Shown here piece by piece: positions 43,301-53,201 of a stretch of DNA of 53,201 nucleotides. The DNA is from Chara braunii. Lineage: Eukaryota; Streptophyta; Charophyceae; Charales; Characeae. The position numbers were made by a program, and so were the translations under genes. The notes beneath the pieces were generated by a model. The model saw only the letters and a list, made by a program, of their open reading frames with translations, did not search any database and had not been told where the DNA came from. The stretch spans positions 1,429,750 to 1,482,950 of the forward strand of contig BFEA01000277.1 of the NCBI GenBank assembly GCA_003427395.1. The letters run 5' to 3'. Position 1 is the first letter of the stretch. The number at the start of each line of letters is the position of its first letter.

Positions 43301-45139
43301 CAACCCTTATGGTCATTAGTTACAGCAACCCGAAAATCATGAAGCAACCCGAAGTGATGAACATCCCGAAGACCATGAAAGCAACCCTTATGACCATTGG
43401 TTCTAGCTTCCCAAAAATCATAAAGCATCCCGAAGTAATGAACGTTCCGAAGATCATGAAAGCAACTCTTGTGGCCATCTATTCAAGTTACCTGAAAATC
43501 ATGAAGCATCCCGAAGTGATGAACGTTCCGAAGATCATGAAAGCAACTTTTATAGCCATCTGTTCAAATCACCCGAAAATTGTCATAAGGGTTGTTTTCA
43601 TGGTCTTCAAAACGTTCATCACTTCGAGACACTTTATGATTTTCGTATATTTTGAACAGATGGACATAAGAGTTGCTTTCATGGTCTTCGGCACGTTCAT
43701 CACTTCGAGATGCTTCATGATTTTCAGGTAACACTCTTATGGCATCCCGAAGCTACCCGAAAATTATGAAGCATCCCGAAGTGGCGAACGTCCCGAAGAC
43801 CATGAAAACAATCTTTATGACCATCTGTTCAAGCTACCCGAAAATCATGAAGCAACCCTAAGTGATGAACATCCCGAAGACCATGAAAACAACCTTTATG
43901 ACCATCTGTTCTAGCTACCCGAAAATCATGAAGCATCCCGAAGTGATGAGCGTCCCAAAGATCATGAAAGCAATGCTTATGACCATCTTTCAAGCTACCT
44001 GAAAATCATGAAGCATCCCGAAGTGATGAACGTCCCAATATACATGAAAGCAACTTTTATGACCATATGTTCAAGCTATCTGAAAATCATGAAGCATTCC
44101 GAAGTGATGAACGTCCCGAAGACCATGAAAGCGAACGTTATGGTCATCTACTTCAGCCACCCGAAAATCATGCATCAACCCGAAGTGATAAACATCCCGA
44201 AGAACATGAAAGCAACCCTTACGACTATCTGTTATAGCTACCCAAAAATCTTGAAACATACCAAAGTGATGAACGACCCGAAGATTATGAAAGCAACCCT
44301 TATAACCATCTGTTCAAGCTACCCGAAAATCATGAAGCATCCCGAAGTGATGAACGTCCCGAAGTCCATGAAAGCAACCCTTATGGTCATCTGTTTAAGC
44401 TACCCGAAAATCATGAAGCACCCCGAAGTGATGAACGTCCTGAAGTCCATGAAAGCAACTCTTGTGGGCATTTGTTCAAGCCACCCGAAAATCATGAAGC
44501 ATCCCGAAGTGATGAACGCCCTGAAGACCATGAGAGCAACCCTTACGACAATCTGTTTAAGCTACCTGAAAATTATGAAGCATCCGGAAGTGATGAAGGT
44601 CCCGAAGATCATGAAATCAACCCTTATGGCCATCTTTTCAAGCTACCCGAAAATCATGAAGCCTCCCGAAGTGATGAACATCCTGAAGACCATGAAAGCA
44701 AGCCTTGTGGCCATCTGTTCAAGCTACCCGAAAATCATGAAGCATCCTCATGTGATGAACGTTCTGAAGACAATGAAAGCAACCTTTATGACCATCTGTT
44801 CAAGCGACCCGAAAATCATGAAGCATCCCGAAGTGGTGAACGTTCTGAAGACCATGAAAGCAACCCTTATGGTCATCTGTTCAAGCGATCCAAAAATCAT
44901 GAAGCATCCCGAAGTGATGAACGCCCCGAAGACCATGAAAACAACCCTTATGGTTATCTGTTTGGGCAAACAACAAACAACTATGATGACAACAACATGG
45001 GCGATGAGAAATCCGCAACTTTTCAAATGTGTCCTGAAAATTGAGATTAAAAGTGAAGAAAACATGAGCAATGAAAAATAATTGGGTCTAAGTTGCATAT
45101 ATAATATATGTATGATGAAAATTATACGTGTTGTTAACC
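37366..45139. repeat. three-copy higher-order array of 81-bp monomers in both orientations
   Basis: Three large units start at GGTTATCGCACACCTGAAAA: 37366, 40112 and 42684, ending at about 45139 (2746, 2572 and 2455 bp). Each has a unique head of about 200 bp, a block of inverted 81-bp monomers, forward monomers, a second inverted block, a long forward block, and a tail with CAACCAACAACTATGATGAC. The monomer contains CCCGAAGTGATGAACGTCCC followed by GAAGACCATGAAAGCAACCC. Within it a motif of about 18 bp (CCCGAAG-xx-ATGAA) recurs about three times, suggesting growth from a shorter repeat. Confidence 0.93.
37817..37870. repeat. orientation-switch hairpin in the 81-bp array
   Basis: Where inverted monomers meet forward monomers, CATGATTTTCAGGTAGC (37817-37833) faces GCTACCCGAAAATCATG (37854-37870): 17-bp arms with one mismatch around a 20-base loop. 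The same junction is present near 40587 and 43126 in the other two large units. Confidence 0.85.
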
Positions 45140-45620
45140 TTCTCTCGTAAAAATGCACAGATACACAATCACACGGATGTATGGTGACGCAGTCACAGTA
45201 CACAATGGAGCAACATACGCCGATATGCGGTGATACACATACATACGGTTAATGCACACATACGCAGTGGAAGAGACGCGGAGGCCGTGACACAGTCACA
45301 CATGGTCCTACAAGGACATGCAGTCTTACATGCTTATATTTGGTGACACAGTCACACGACAAGAACCCTGTCACAATCACATGCACTGTGACACAGTCAC
45401 AACTAGTCCTACAAGGATGCACAGTCCTACACAATCATACAAGGAGGTACAATCACGCGCCATCAATAACACAGACACACACAATCATATATGGGGGCAC
45501 ACGATGCACAGTCACCTGCATAGTCATTCGCAGGCTGCGACGTAGAGTGACATTCGCCCAGGTACGAGAACAAATAATGGACAGTCGCCTGCACGGTCAC
45601 CCACAAGCAGTGATATACGG
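45140..45620. repeat. GTGACAC/CAGTCAC-rich repeats, right of the large array
   Basis: Repeated GTGACACAGTCACAC, CAATCACA and GTCCTACAAGGA motifs, matching the motif class at 37100-37365. GTCCTACAAGGA appears at least twice. No gene. Confidence 0.8.
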
Positions 45621-46012
45621 TGACATAAAAAAAGAAAGACATGTAAGGCAAGAAAGATAAAAGTTAGAGAGGGGGGAGATAAGTATTGGGGGTACATAAA
45701 GGTCGGCGGACATGTTGACGTCAAGTACAGAAAGGTCGAAGTGAGCTTGCTGCATGAGCATAGCTATAGGTAGGATAATGGAATAGAGTAGGTTGGGGCG
45801 TCGAGCGCTGGACTGAGAAGTGGACCATGGATACTGAGTCGGTGCGGGCCTGAGGACTTGAGCATTGGCTCATTACCTCATTTTGTATTGCTTTATTCCA
45901 CTGAATACTCAGTAATATGACACTCGGTGATTGTACGCGACTACTCGGACATCTGTAAGAACTCGCAACGCATTCCTCTGTATATCGTTCACGCTCATAT
46001 CATTATTATTAC

Positions 46013-46048
<36 letters not shown>

Positions 46049-47105
46049 TATTATAATTACTATTATGATTATAATTATTATTATTATTATTACTACGATT
46101 ATTGGTATTGTCATTCCGGTAAGGCTAGTGGTTCCTACCAGCCTCGTGACGCCCTAAGTGAAGGCAGGCCTGGACATCCACTAAAGGAACTTGCCCCAAC
46201 ATTTCCCAATAAAGATCTCAGACAGTTGTTGCATAGTAGTTGGTCAAAGTGCAGACTGGGTTGCGATCTGGGTCTGTCTAGAAGAACCGCTGCATAGTAT
46301 AGTTGAGACCAGGATAAAGACTGTTGTACCCTGGGCACACGTAACCACGTGGCTGGTACACTACAAAGTGGTTGCGGATCACTAGGAACAATTATATTGG
46401 CACCACATTCCCGCGCTCGCATGAGGTGGCGTGAGCCGCAACCAGACAATGAGGTACTATCAAGGCTATGACAGGCATGTCGAAACAGCAAGAATGCACT
46501 ACACTGCTTGCTAGCTGGCACGCGAGGGCAGCAAGTGTGCATACACGCTAGCTTGGGGAACCGTGATCTTCCAGCCGGGTTGTCCAGTTCGAGACTGCGA
46601 GCTGTTCCTATGATAAGACGGAGTGACGAGGTTGGCAAGGGAAGGGGAGACCGAAAAGAGAAGAAATGAGAAAGAAGCGAGAAAGAGAGCAGTTCTGACA
46701 AGGGAAAACGTCAACAAAGGGGCATCCCCTTTCCCTTAATCTAATTAATAGGATACTATTATTATTAATTTATTATTATTGTTATTTATGCCAACATTAT
46801 TGTTATTATTATCTTATTATTTAATTATCATTTGATTATTTCTGCTAGTGGTATCACTAGGCATCATACAAGGCAGGAGATGAAAAAAAAAGTATGGGGC
46901 ATTGGGGAGGAGGGAGACACCTTCACTTGTGATGATGCCCACCTCCTCCATCCTCCTCCGTACTTGTCTTTATGTGGTCCTCTCAGATACATGCCCCTCG
47001 ACTTGATGATTAGGGCTTGATCCCCGTTGAGTTAACCCTGACCTCAGCTAACCCTAAGAGTCAGCAATCGATTGCATGAGTTGTATATGACCAGTGACAG
47101 GGCGA
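45621..47105. other. no supported gene; ATT microsatellites
   Basis: (ATT)n-type tracts with ACT/ATA interruptions cover 45998-46105 and 46745-46830. The 188-codon minus frame at 46135-46701 is Ser/Leu-rich without motif, and I do not call it. The rest is unique-looking. Confidence 0.5.
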
Positions 47106-47166
47106 CTGCGGGAGCTCTGCCGGAGTTCAGGTGAAACTCCGGAGGCAGGGAACAGTGAGGTATGTG
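47106..47166 (+). repeat. dispersed exon-like block, partner at 27.4 kb
   Basis: CGGGAGCTCTGCCGGAGTTC, CTCCGGAGGCAGGGAAC and AGTGAGGTATGTG match the minus strand at about 27366-27431. It ends in a donor-like AG-GTATGT. Confidence 0.5.
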
Positions 47167-47177
47167 TGCTTCAACAT

Positions 47178-47202
47178 AAACCCTAAACCCTAAACCCTAA
47201 AT
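47178..47202. repeat. short interstitial telomere-type repeat
   Basis: Three and a half copies of AAACCCT, the plant-type telomere unit. Too short to be a chromosome end. Confidence 0.85.
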
Positions 47203-47469
47203 CTGTAGCCTTTAGGGTACAACGATCTTGCTATGTGGGTGTTTTTTAGGGAAGTGGATGCAAAGGGGATCGACTATTCATATTCTTCTCTTTATACGTC
47301 GCCTAATGATGATAGGTATTTGTTGTTTCAGCTTGTTATGATTGAATGCAACGATGATGATGCATGTCACTTATTTCTTGTCATACGCCTGATCCAAGCA
47401 TAAGTCCTCGAAACTGACAACGGTTCAAGGCGAGTGTCATCAAAGGCAATAACTTGATCCGTCGGTAAG

Positions 47470-48002
47470 ACTTGTGTGGAGGTAAGATTAGCAGGGAAAG
47501 TCTGCCTTACCTCCGATGAGTCTTACACTCTTTCAGTGGTAAGAGTAGCAGGGTCCCTTGGACACCCGCCTTATTGAGGGATAGCGAGTGATAAGAGTAG
47601 CAGGGAAATCCTGCTTTATCAGTGACTAGTCTGATATAAGAGTAGTGAGGTTTCAAGGACACCTGCCTTATCATTGATCAACCTAACATTCATTCAGTGG
47701 TAAGAGTAGCAAGGATCCTTGGNCACCCGCCTTATTGAGGGTTAGCCAGTGATAAGAGTAGTAGGAAAGTCCTGCCTTATCAGTGACTAGTCTGATATAA
47801 AAGTAGTGGGGTTTCAAGGACACCTTCCTTATCAATAAACATCCTAGCGCTTAGTCGTGGATAAAAATAGCAAGGATCCTTGGACACCCGCCTTATTGAG
47901 GGCTAGCCAGTGATAAGAGTAGCAGGGAAATCCTGCCTTATCAGTAACTAGTCTAATATAAGAGTAGTGAGGTTTCAGGGATACCTGCCTTATCAGTGAC
48001 TA
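47470..48002. repeat. 160-163-bp tandem repeat with hairpins, about 3 copies
   Basis: Units start near 47534, 47697 and about 47855. Each has GTAAGAGTAGCARGG, a CACCCGCCTTATTGAGGG block, and a hairpin GATAAGAGTAGCAGG-loop-CCTGCCTTATC (47590-47620, 47753-47783, 47912-47942). A leading version, GGAGGTAAG (47478-47486) with CTTACCTCC (47506-47514), has G:C where the others have A:T, a compensating change. Confidence 0.85.
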
Positions 48003-48030
48003 GCCATAGGATAAGCATACCGCTAAGTGT

Positions 48031-48054
48031 GTTTTGGCTCACAAGAGCCAAAAC
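48031..48054. repeat. perfect 10-bp hairpin
   Basis: GTTTTGGCTC (48031-48040), loop ACAA, GAGCCAAAAC (48045-48054). It lies just after the 160-bp repeat. There is no T run after it and no reason to call it a terminator in this context. Confidence 0.8.
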
Positions 48055-48059
48055 CCACA

Positions 48060-49035
48060 AGGTTTGCCTTTGTCAAACAAGTTCCAGTAACAAGTGAATA
48101 TATCCTGAATGGTCTGCCATACAACCGCTAACTTTTTCCACAATCTGCATTGTTCAGTCCTAACTAACTATCTTTGATTCTACTGAGAGGGGATAAGTGA
48201 GATCTTGCCTCAGAGAGAGACTATCCATTTGTCTGATTTCTTTCCATGAGATTCTTTCCACAAGTTGGATTAATGATGTGTTCATGTGTGTTGGGAGAAG
48301 GAAGGGAACTTAGATAGGATAATCCCAAAAGGGATAGGAATGAGATAGTGAAAGGGATATGGAGAATCACTATGACAGTAAAAAGGAGGGGTGAATTACT
48401 ATGCACTACCTGAAGCGGAAGGGCAACAGCCCAAACGATTAGTTAAGGATAAGAGTCAGACAGAAGACACAGAGTATAGAAGGAACTTTCTAGATCTCAA
48501 TTAGGAAGAGGGATGTTAAGTTTCTCTTGGACTGTGTAGTGTCTACAGGTTTCGACACTTCGGAGAACTTACGGGGAAATCCGTAACAACAACAATTCTG
48601 TTATCATTTGATTACAGGTCGGTAGAACTCCGACTCAACTTCCACCATGGCTTGACTCCCACACCTAAGACAAGACCTAAGAAGGAAACAGATAAATCTT
48701 CCTCATGTATCTATGCCTAAATTGTCCAAATCACACTCAGAAGTCTTCGAAAATGTGTGAGGCTTGAGTAAAAGGAGTCAGGGTTAGGAAGGAATGTTGT
48801 TTTCAAGGGTTTGGGGCGTGAGTGACTTGCTTATGAATGGATTAAAGGTTGACGCTTGTAGCGCATTTTGTGTCTGCATCTATATGTGTATATGTGATGT
48901 CTTGCATCTGCACAGGTGTTGGACGTTTGTGTTGTCTTCTGAGTTTGGGATCGTCTGATAAATTCGGGCAAAGGAACACGACAATTGTGAAAGTGAGGTC
49001 CACCGCTTAGTCACCTCCCTTGATTTACATACATA
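48060..49035. other. no supported gene
   Basis: Unique-looking sequence with only short frames. One ambiguous base lies in the repeat just upstream (47725). Confidence 0.5.
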
Positions 49036-49038
49036 CAA

Positions 49039-49070
49039 TATATATATATATATATATATAAATATATATA
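49039..49070. repeat. (TA)n microsatellite
   Basis: About 14 TA units with one interruption. Confidence 0.95.
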
Positions 49071-49189
49071 CTTGTGAATGGGATCGTAGTTGATCAAGAG
49101 AGATGGTTAATGAGAGTCTTATTTTTCATCGAATATATAGCGAAATGTCTGTTATATATGCTACACCACCACTAAAGTCACCATTTTCA

Positions 49190-50610
49190 TGGTTTTACAC
49201 TTCGGTGTTTTACTTAGTGTATTTTCTACTCATACATTATTATATCCCGATGCGCTTTCGGTGTTTCGGTACCGAAAACGCACTTCGGGATTTCGGTATT
49301 TTACTTAGTCTATTTTCTACATCTTGATCATTATATCCCGATGCGTTTTCGGTGCTTCGGTACCGAAAACGCACTTCGGGATTTCGATGTTTTATTTAGT
49401 GTATTTTCTACTCATACATTATTATATCCCGACGCGCTTTCAGTGTTTCGGTACCGAAAACGCACTTCGGGATTTCGGTGTTTTACTGAGTCTATTTTCT
49501 ACATCTTGATCATTATATCCCGATGTGCTTTCGGTGTTTCTGTACCGAAAATGTACTTCGGGATTTCGGTGTTTCACTTAGTGTATTTACTACTCATACA
49601 TTATTATATCCCGATGCACTTTCGGTGTTTCGGTACCGAAAACGCACTTCGGGATTTCGGTGTTTGACTTAGTCTATTTTTTACATCTTGGTCATTATAT
49701 CCCGATGCGTTTTCGGTGTTTCGGTATTGAAAACGCACTTCGGGATTTCGGTGTTTTACTAAGTGTATTTTCTACTTATGCGTTATTATATCCCGATGCG
49801 CTTTCGGTGCTTCGGTATCGAAAACGCACTTCGGGATTTCAGTGTTTTACTTAGTGAATTTTCTACTCATACATTATTATATCCCGATGCGGTTTCGGTG
49901 TTTTACTTGGTCTATTTTCTATATCTTGATCATTATATCCTGATGCGCTTTCGGTGCTTCGGTACCGACAATGCACTTCAGGATTTCGGTGTTTTACTTA
50001 GTGTATTTTCTACTCACACATTATTATATCCCGATGCGCTTTCGGTGATTCGGTACCGAAAACGCACTTCGGGATTTCGGTGTTTTACTTAGTCTATTTT
50101 CTACATCTTGATCATTATATCCCGATGCATTTTCGGTGTTTCGGTACCGAAAACGCACTTCGGGATTTCGTTGTTTTACTTAGAGTATTTTCTACTCATA
50201 CATTATTATATCCCGATGCGCTTTCGGTGTTTCTGTACTGAAAGCACACTTCGGGATTTCGGTGTTTTACTTAGTGTATTTTTTACTCATACATTATTAT
50301 ATCCCGATGCGCTTTCGGTGTTTCGGTAGCGAAAACACACTTCGGGATTTCGGTGTTTTACTTAGTCTATTTTATACATCTTGATCATTATATCCCGATG
50401 CGTTTTCGGTGTTTCGGTACCGAAAACGCACTTCGGGATTTCAGTGTTTTACTTAGTGTATTTTCTACTCATACATTATTATATCCCGATGCGCTTTCGG
50501 TGTTTCAGTACCGAAAACACACTTTGGGATTTCGGTGTTTTACTTTTGTGTATTTTCTACCCATACATTATTATATGCCGATGCGTTTTCGGTGTTTCGG
50601 TACCCATGTT
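49190..50610. repeat. 91-bp tandem array with large palindromes, about 15-16 copies
   Basis: The unit is 91 bp (starts at 49246, 49337, 49428 and so on). Each has TTTCGGTACCGAAA, a perfect palindrome, inside a longer inverted repeat: ATCCCGA-TGCGTTTTCGGT pairs with ACCGAAAACGCACTTCGGGA apart from a 2-base bulge. Linkers come in two types, GTCTATTTTCTACATCTTGA and GTGTATTTTCTACTCATACA, which mostly alternate. One unit near 49890 has a deletion. Confidence 0.94.
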
Positions 50611-51675
50611 TTTTTTTTTCTGGGCGCGAAATTGCCTTATGGTTGGGTTAGGCCCAACATCAATTTATGCTTGGCTTATTGATCACCTGTGCTGTTTTGT
50701 GCCTAAGAAGGGTGGAGTTGTGTACGCATCCACTACAACGGGCTAAACAACATCCCTTGTTCTATTGTGAGCAATCAATTTCTGCTTGAAGTTTCCAATC
50801 AAGTGTGAGATGATTTCAATCAAGCCTGTGTGACTGGTGATAATAGACTCAAAATGGTTGACACTATTTTAACAATCAACCACGAGCACCACGTCATCAA
50901 GAAAACAACCCAAAGTTTCAACACATGGGTGTCAACCCACAACTGCTTCTTACTTGTGGTCAGGACACTTGAACATACCTTACTGTATGAGCTTAAATCT
51001 AGGATTGAACATGTATGTGTCTCACTGCATCTGGAGGGTTATTTCAACTCCTCAATAAACTTAAAGTCTGATAACTCATTTTGCCCATACTTTGTGCAAG
51101 GATCCATCCAATGACAATGCGAAACTTTCAAGGCCCAAAGGTTCATGGAAGACAAGTGTTAGTGAGTCAAATTGAAACTAGAATTATAAAAGTCGAGAGC
51201 GCGCAAATTGGGAAGCACCACTCAATAATCAATGAAACAACAATGTAGTAGCCCTACCATGATGTGTCTGTGTGTACTACTCTACACTCGTTTTACACAC
51301 ACTTGTCAACTACCTCTCATATTGTCTATATGTCTCTTCGCCAGACGCTGCTGACGGTCCGCTCATGCATGTACACCTCACCAGCATGAGGTAAGGACCA
51401 CCAGTTTGCATTGTTTTCATTCTCTTCCTTGATTTCCTCTGACACCCGGAAATCAGTTTCCCGCTCAGTGCTACTGTAGCATGTTGAGACCGCTACACGA
51501 GCCTTGTTTTGGGGCCTGACGGTTGTTCTAGGCCCCCAGGCCGCCACCCATTTTTGGTGAGCGACCCAGAGGGCCATGACCATTTTCCCAGGCCAGGCAC
51601 ACAGTTGGTTTCACTCGTGCTCTCGTTTATTCAACTTTTTTTCTCTGTTTTTTTTTTTTTTTCTCTTTTTTAACT
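50611..51675. other. no supported gene; centre of possible foldback element
   Basis: It begins with a 12-T run and GGTTGGGTTAGGCCCAACAT, which contains an inverted repeat. A 94-codon plus frame (50830-51114) and an 85-codon minus frame (51326-51583) have no recognisable motif and are not called. Confidence 0.45.
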
Positions 51676-51742
51676 ATTATATGGATTCGAACTTGAGTCT
51701 GCATTTCAACAGGTTTTAGATGTACCAACTGAGGTGGGCTCG
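51676..51742 (-). repeat. tRNA-derived SINE-like fragment
   Basis: The minus strand has CTCAGTTGGTACATC, very close to a tRNA D-arm/A box, and 32 bases later GTTCGAATCC, a canonical B box. A short anticodon-like stem (CTG/CAG) lies between. The acceptor stem does not pair, so it is a tRNA-derived SINE head or decayed tRNA. T runs on the plus strand at 51651-51663 would be an A tail on the minus strand. Confidence 0.55.
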
Positions 51743-52699
51743 TTAGTCCTCTAAGTGGCTTATTTTTCTCTGTTTCAGTCTTTCAAGTGTGTCAGTTCGG
51801 GCTTTTTTTTTTGTCCGAACAGACAGATGCATGTTTGGACCACTGAATTTCAGTTTCGGCCGCTATAGGTCAGGTTCAGATTTTCCCATATGTGGGACTG
51901 GACCAGACATTCGTCTGTTTGTGACTGCCCCAGTCCTCAGGACCCTGCTGCATTAGCAGGGTTGTCTGGACATCCGGTATGGACCGAGGTAGGTTGTTTT
52001 GGCCAGGATCGTAGGACCAGGACTTGGGCCTGCGCTTAGGACCATCAATCGAACATCAGGTTCGACGGGCCTGATTGCAGACTGAGGGCTGCTCAGCCAT
52101 ACCCAGCGGTATATAGTTGGGCAAGTCCTCCACTTTGAGGACATTCGGGCTGGAACCTCAGTTGGACATCACTCTACTGGAGTAGTGCCAATTATTGGAG
52201 AGTTGTGATAGAGCAGTGTTAGAGGAGTAAAGGAGTTGGCTGGAGTGGAGAGGTTGGCGAAGGGCATGTCCAAGAGGGAGAGAGAGACTTACTTGGGTGC
52301 CATAACTGGTATTCATACCGGTCATGCGACCGGCCTTCAGCCGCAACCTGCATCGGGAGTCATCACCTTCGCTGGTCGGTATTCGTGGCATCATCATTAG
52401 GAATATTTTAGGCAGAGGGGAAAATTTTTCTTCTTCTCCTCCTCCTGATTCTTTGCCTCACCTTCATTCCCACTGTTTTTCTTCTCCTCCTCCGCCTCCC
52501 TCATGTTGTTCTCTCTATTCTTAATAGAGAGGGGGAGAGATTTCAGGCAGTGACTATTTTAGGCACATATGCGTCCAGGATCCGATTCGATATTTTTTAG
52601 GACAGACATTGGCTGGACATTTGACGGGGAGACTACTTTAACTACAAGTTCTATTCATATTTTATTCCCTCCATTTTCGTCTCTCCTTCGTCTTTATCA
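51743..52699. other. no supported gene
   Basis: Mixed sequence with a CT-rich patch at about 52430-52510. GACTTACTTGGGTGCC near 52287 and CTTACCTCATGC-type sites are weak minus-strand donor-like motifs. Short frames only. Confidence 0.45.
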
Positions 52700-53201
52700 T
52701 TTGTGGTTGTTTCCCGAAGCACATTTTCAGTAGCGAAACATGAAAAGCACTTCGGGATATGACTTCGCAAAAATTAATAACTAAAACACTGAAATTCCGA
52801 AGTGCGTTTTCGGTACCGAAACACCGAAAGCACTTCGGGATATGATGTATTAAACACCGAAATGCCGAAGTGCGTTTTCGGTACCGAAACACCAAAAACA
52901 CTTCGGGATATGATATACTAGATGGTAGAAAATCGACTAAGTTAAACACCGAAATCCCGAAGTACATTTTCAGTACCGAAACACCGAAAGCACTTCGGGA
53001 TAAAATTATGAAGATAATAGAAAATCGACTAAGTTAAATACCAAAATCCCGAAGTGCGTTTTCCGTACCGAAAGATGGACAGCACTTCGGGATATGATGT
53101 ATTAACCACCGAAATCCCGAAGTGTGTTTTCGGTACCGAAACACCGAAAGTACTTCGGGATATGACTTCGCAAAAAATACTAAGTAAAACACCGAAATCC
53201 C
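52700..53201. repeat. inverted relatives of the 91-bp array, about 6 units, running off the window
   Basis: Units contain CCCGAAGTGCGTTTTCGGTA, CCGAAACACCGAAAGCACTT and CGGGATATGA, with linkers such as AAAATCGACTAAGTTAAACA. Reverse-complemented, the linker reads TGTTTAACTTAGTCGATTTT, matching the linker of the 49-50 kb array, so the two arrays face each other. Each unit folds: TCCCGAAGTGC...TTTCGGT with ACCGAAAGCACTTCGGGA. Confidence 0.9.

Noticed and set aside
43120-45081. Long ORFs (up to 357 codons) as real genes
   Set aside because: They run through 81-bp monomers that are open in several frames at once, including the reverse strand, with no non-repeat domain.
46135-46701. 188-codon minus-strand ORF as a gene
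   Set aside because: Ser/Leu/Arg-rich frame without motif or support from neighbours; likely chance.
47178-47202. Chromosome end or telomere
   Set aside because: Only about 3.5 units with normal sequence on both sides.
48031-48054. Rho-independent terminator
   Set aside because: Perfect hairpin but no T run follows it and the sequence is eukaryotic.

Overview
The window looks like repeat-rich nuclear DNA from a streptophyte (plant lineage), possibly a large-genome charophyte such as Chara; that assignment is inference. The support is a Ty3/gypsy retrotransposon whose primer-binding site matches the plant tRNA-Asp type, a short plant-type telomere motif (AAACCCT)n at 47.2 kb, splice-site-like signals, abundant microsatellites, hAT-like MITEs and scaffold Ns. 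No bacterial operon, rRNA or intact tRNA was recognised.

Layout. 1-360 is a 53-bp minisatellite. 3.4-7.3 kb (+) holds about five tandem copies of an unrecognised 250-265 aa protein family (two broken), followed by a charged ORF. 9.1-9.7 kb is a 47-bp minisatellite. 9.7-17.3 kb (-) is a decayed Ty3/gypsy element (PBS, four leader ORFs, gag, protease, RT/RNase H, integrase). It carries several nonsense codons and frameshifts and lacks conserved residues in RT, the gag zinc knuckle and the integrase zinc finger. 17.9-19.3 kb (-) holds three more closely packed ORFs of unknown function. 19.4-23.1 kb is a chain of different minisatellites. 25.3-27.1 kb holds two families of short hairpins. 29.96-30.53 kb and 35.22-35.92 kb are two MITEs that share their interior but have different ends. 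32-37 kb is microsatellite-rich and contains diverged duplications and a 256-bp N gap.

37.4-45.1 kb is a three-copy higher-order array (about 2.5-2.7 kb per copy) made of 81-bp monomers in both orientations. 47.5-48.0 kb is a 160-bp hairpin repeat. 49.2-50.6 kb is a 91-bp palindromic array whose relatives recur in inverted orientation at 52.7-53.2 kb, around a 2.1-kb centre, like a foldback element.

Themes. (1) In both the Ty3 leader and the upstream cluster, small ORFs are packed stop-to-start, which is unusual for a eukaryotic element. (2) Several unrelated repeat families have units that are short hairpins, and between copies the stems change in compensating ways while loop or core sequence stays fixed. 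Few host genes can be supported.
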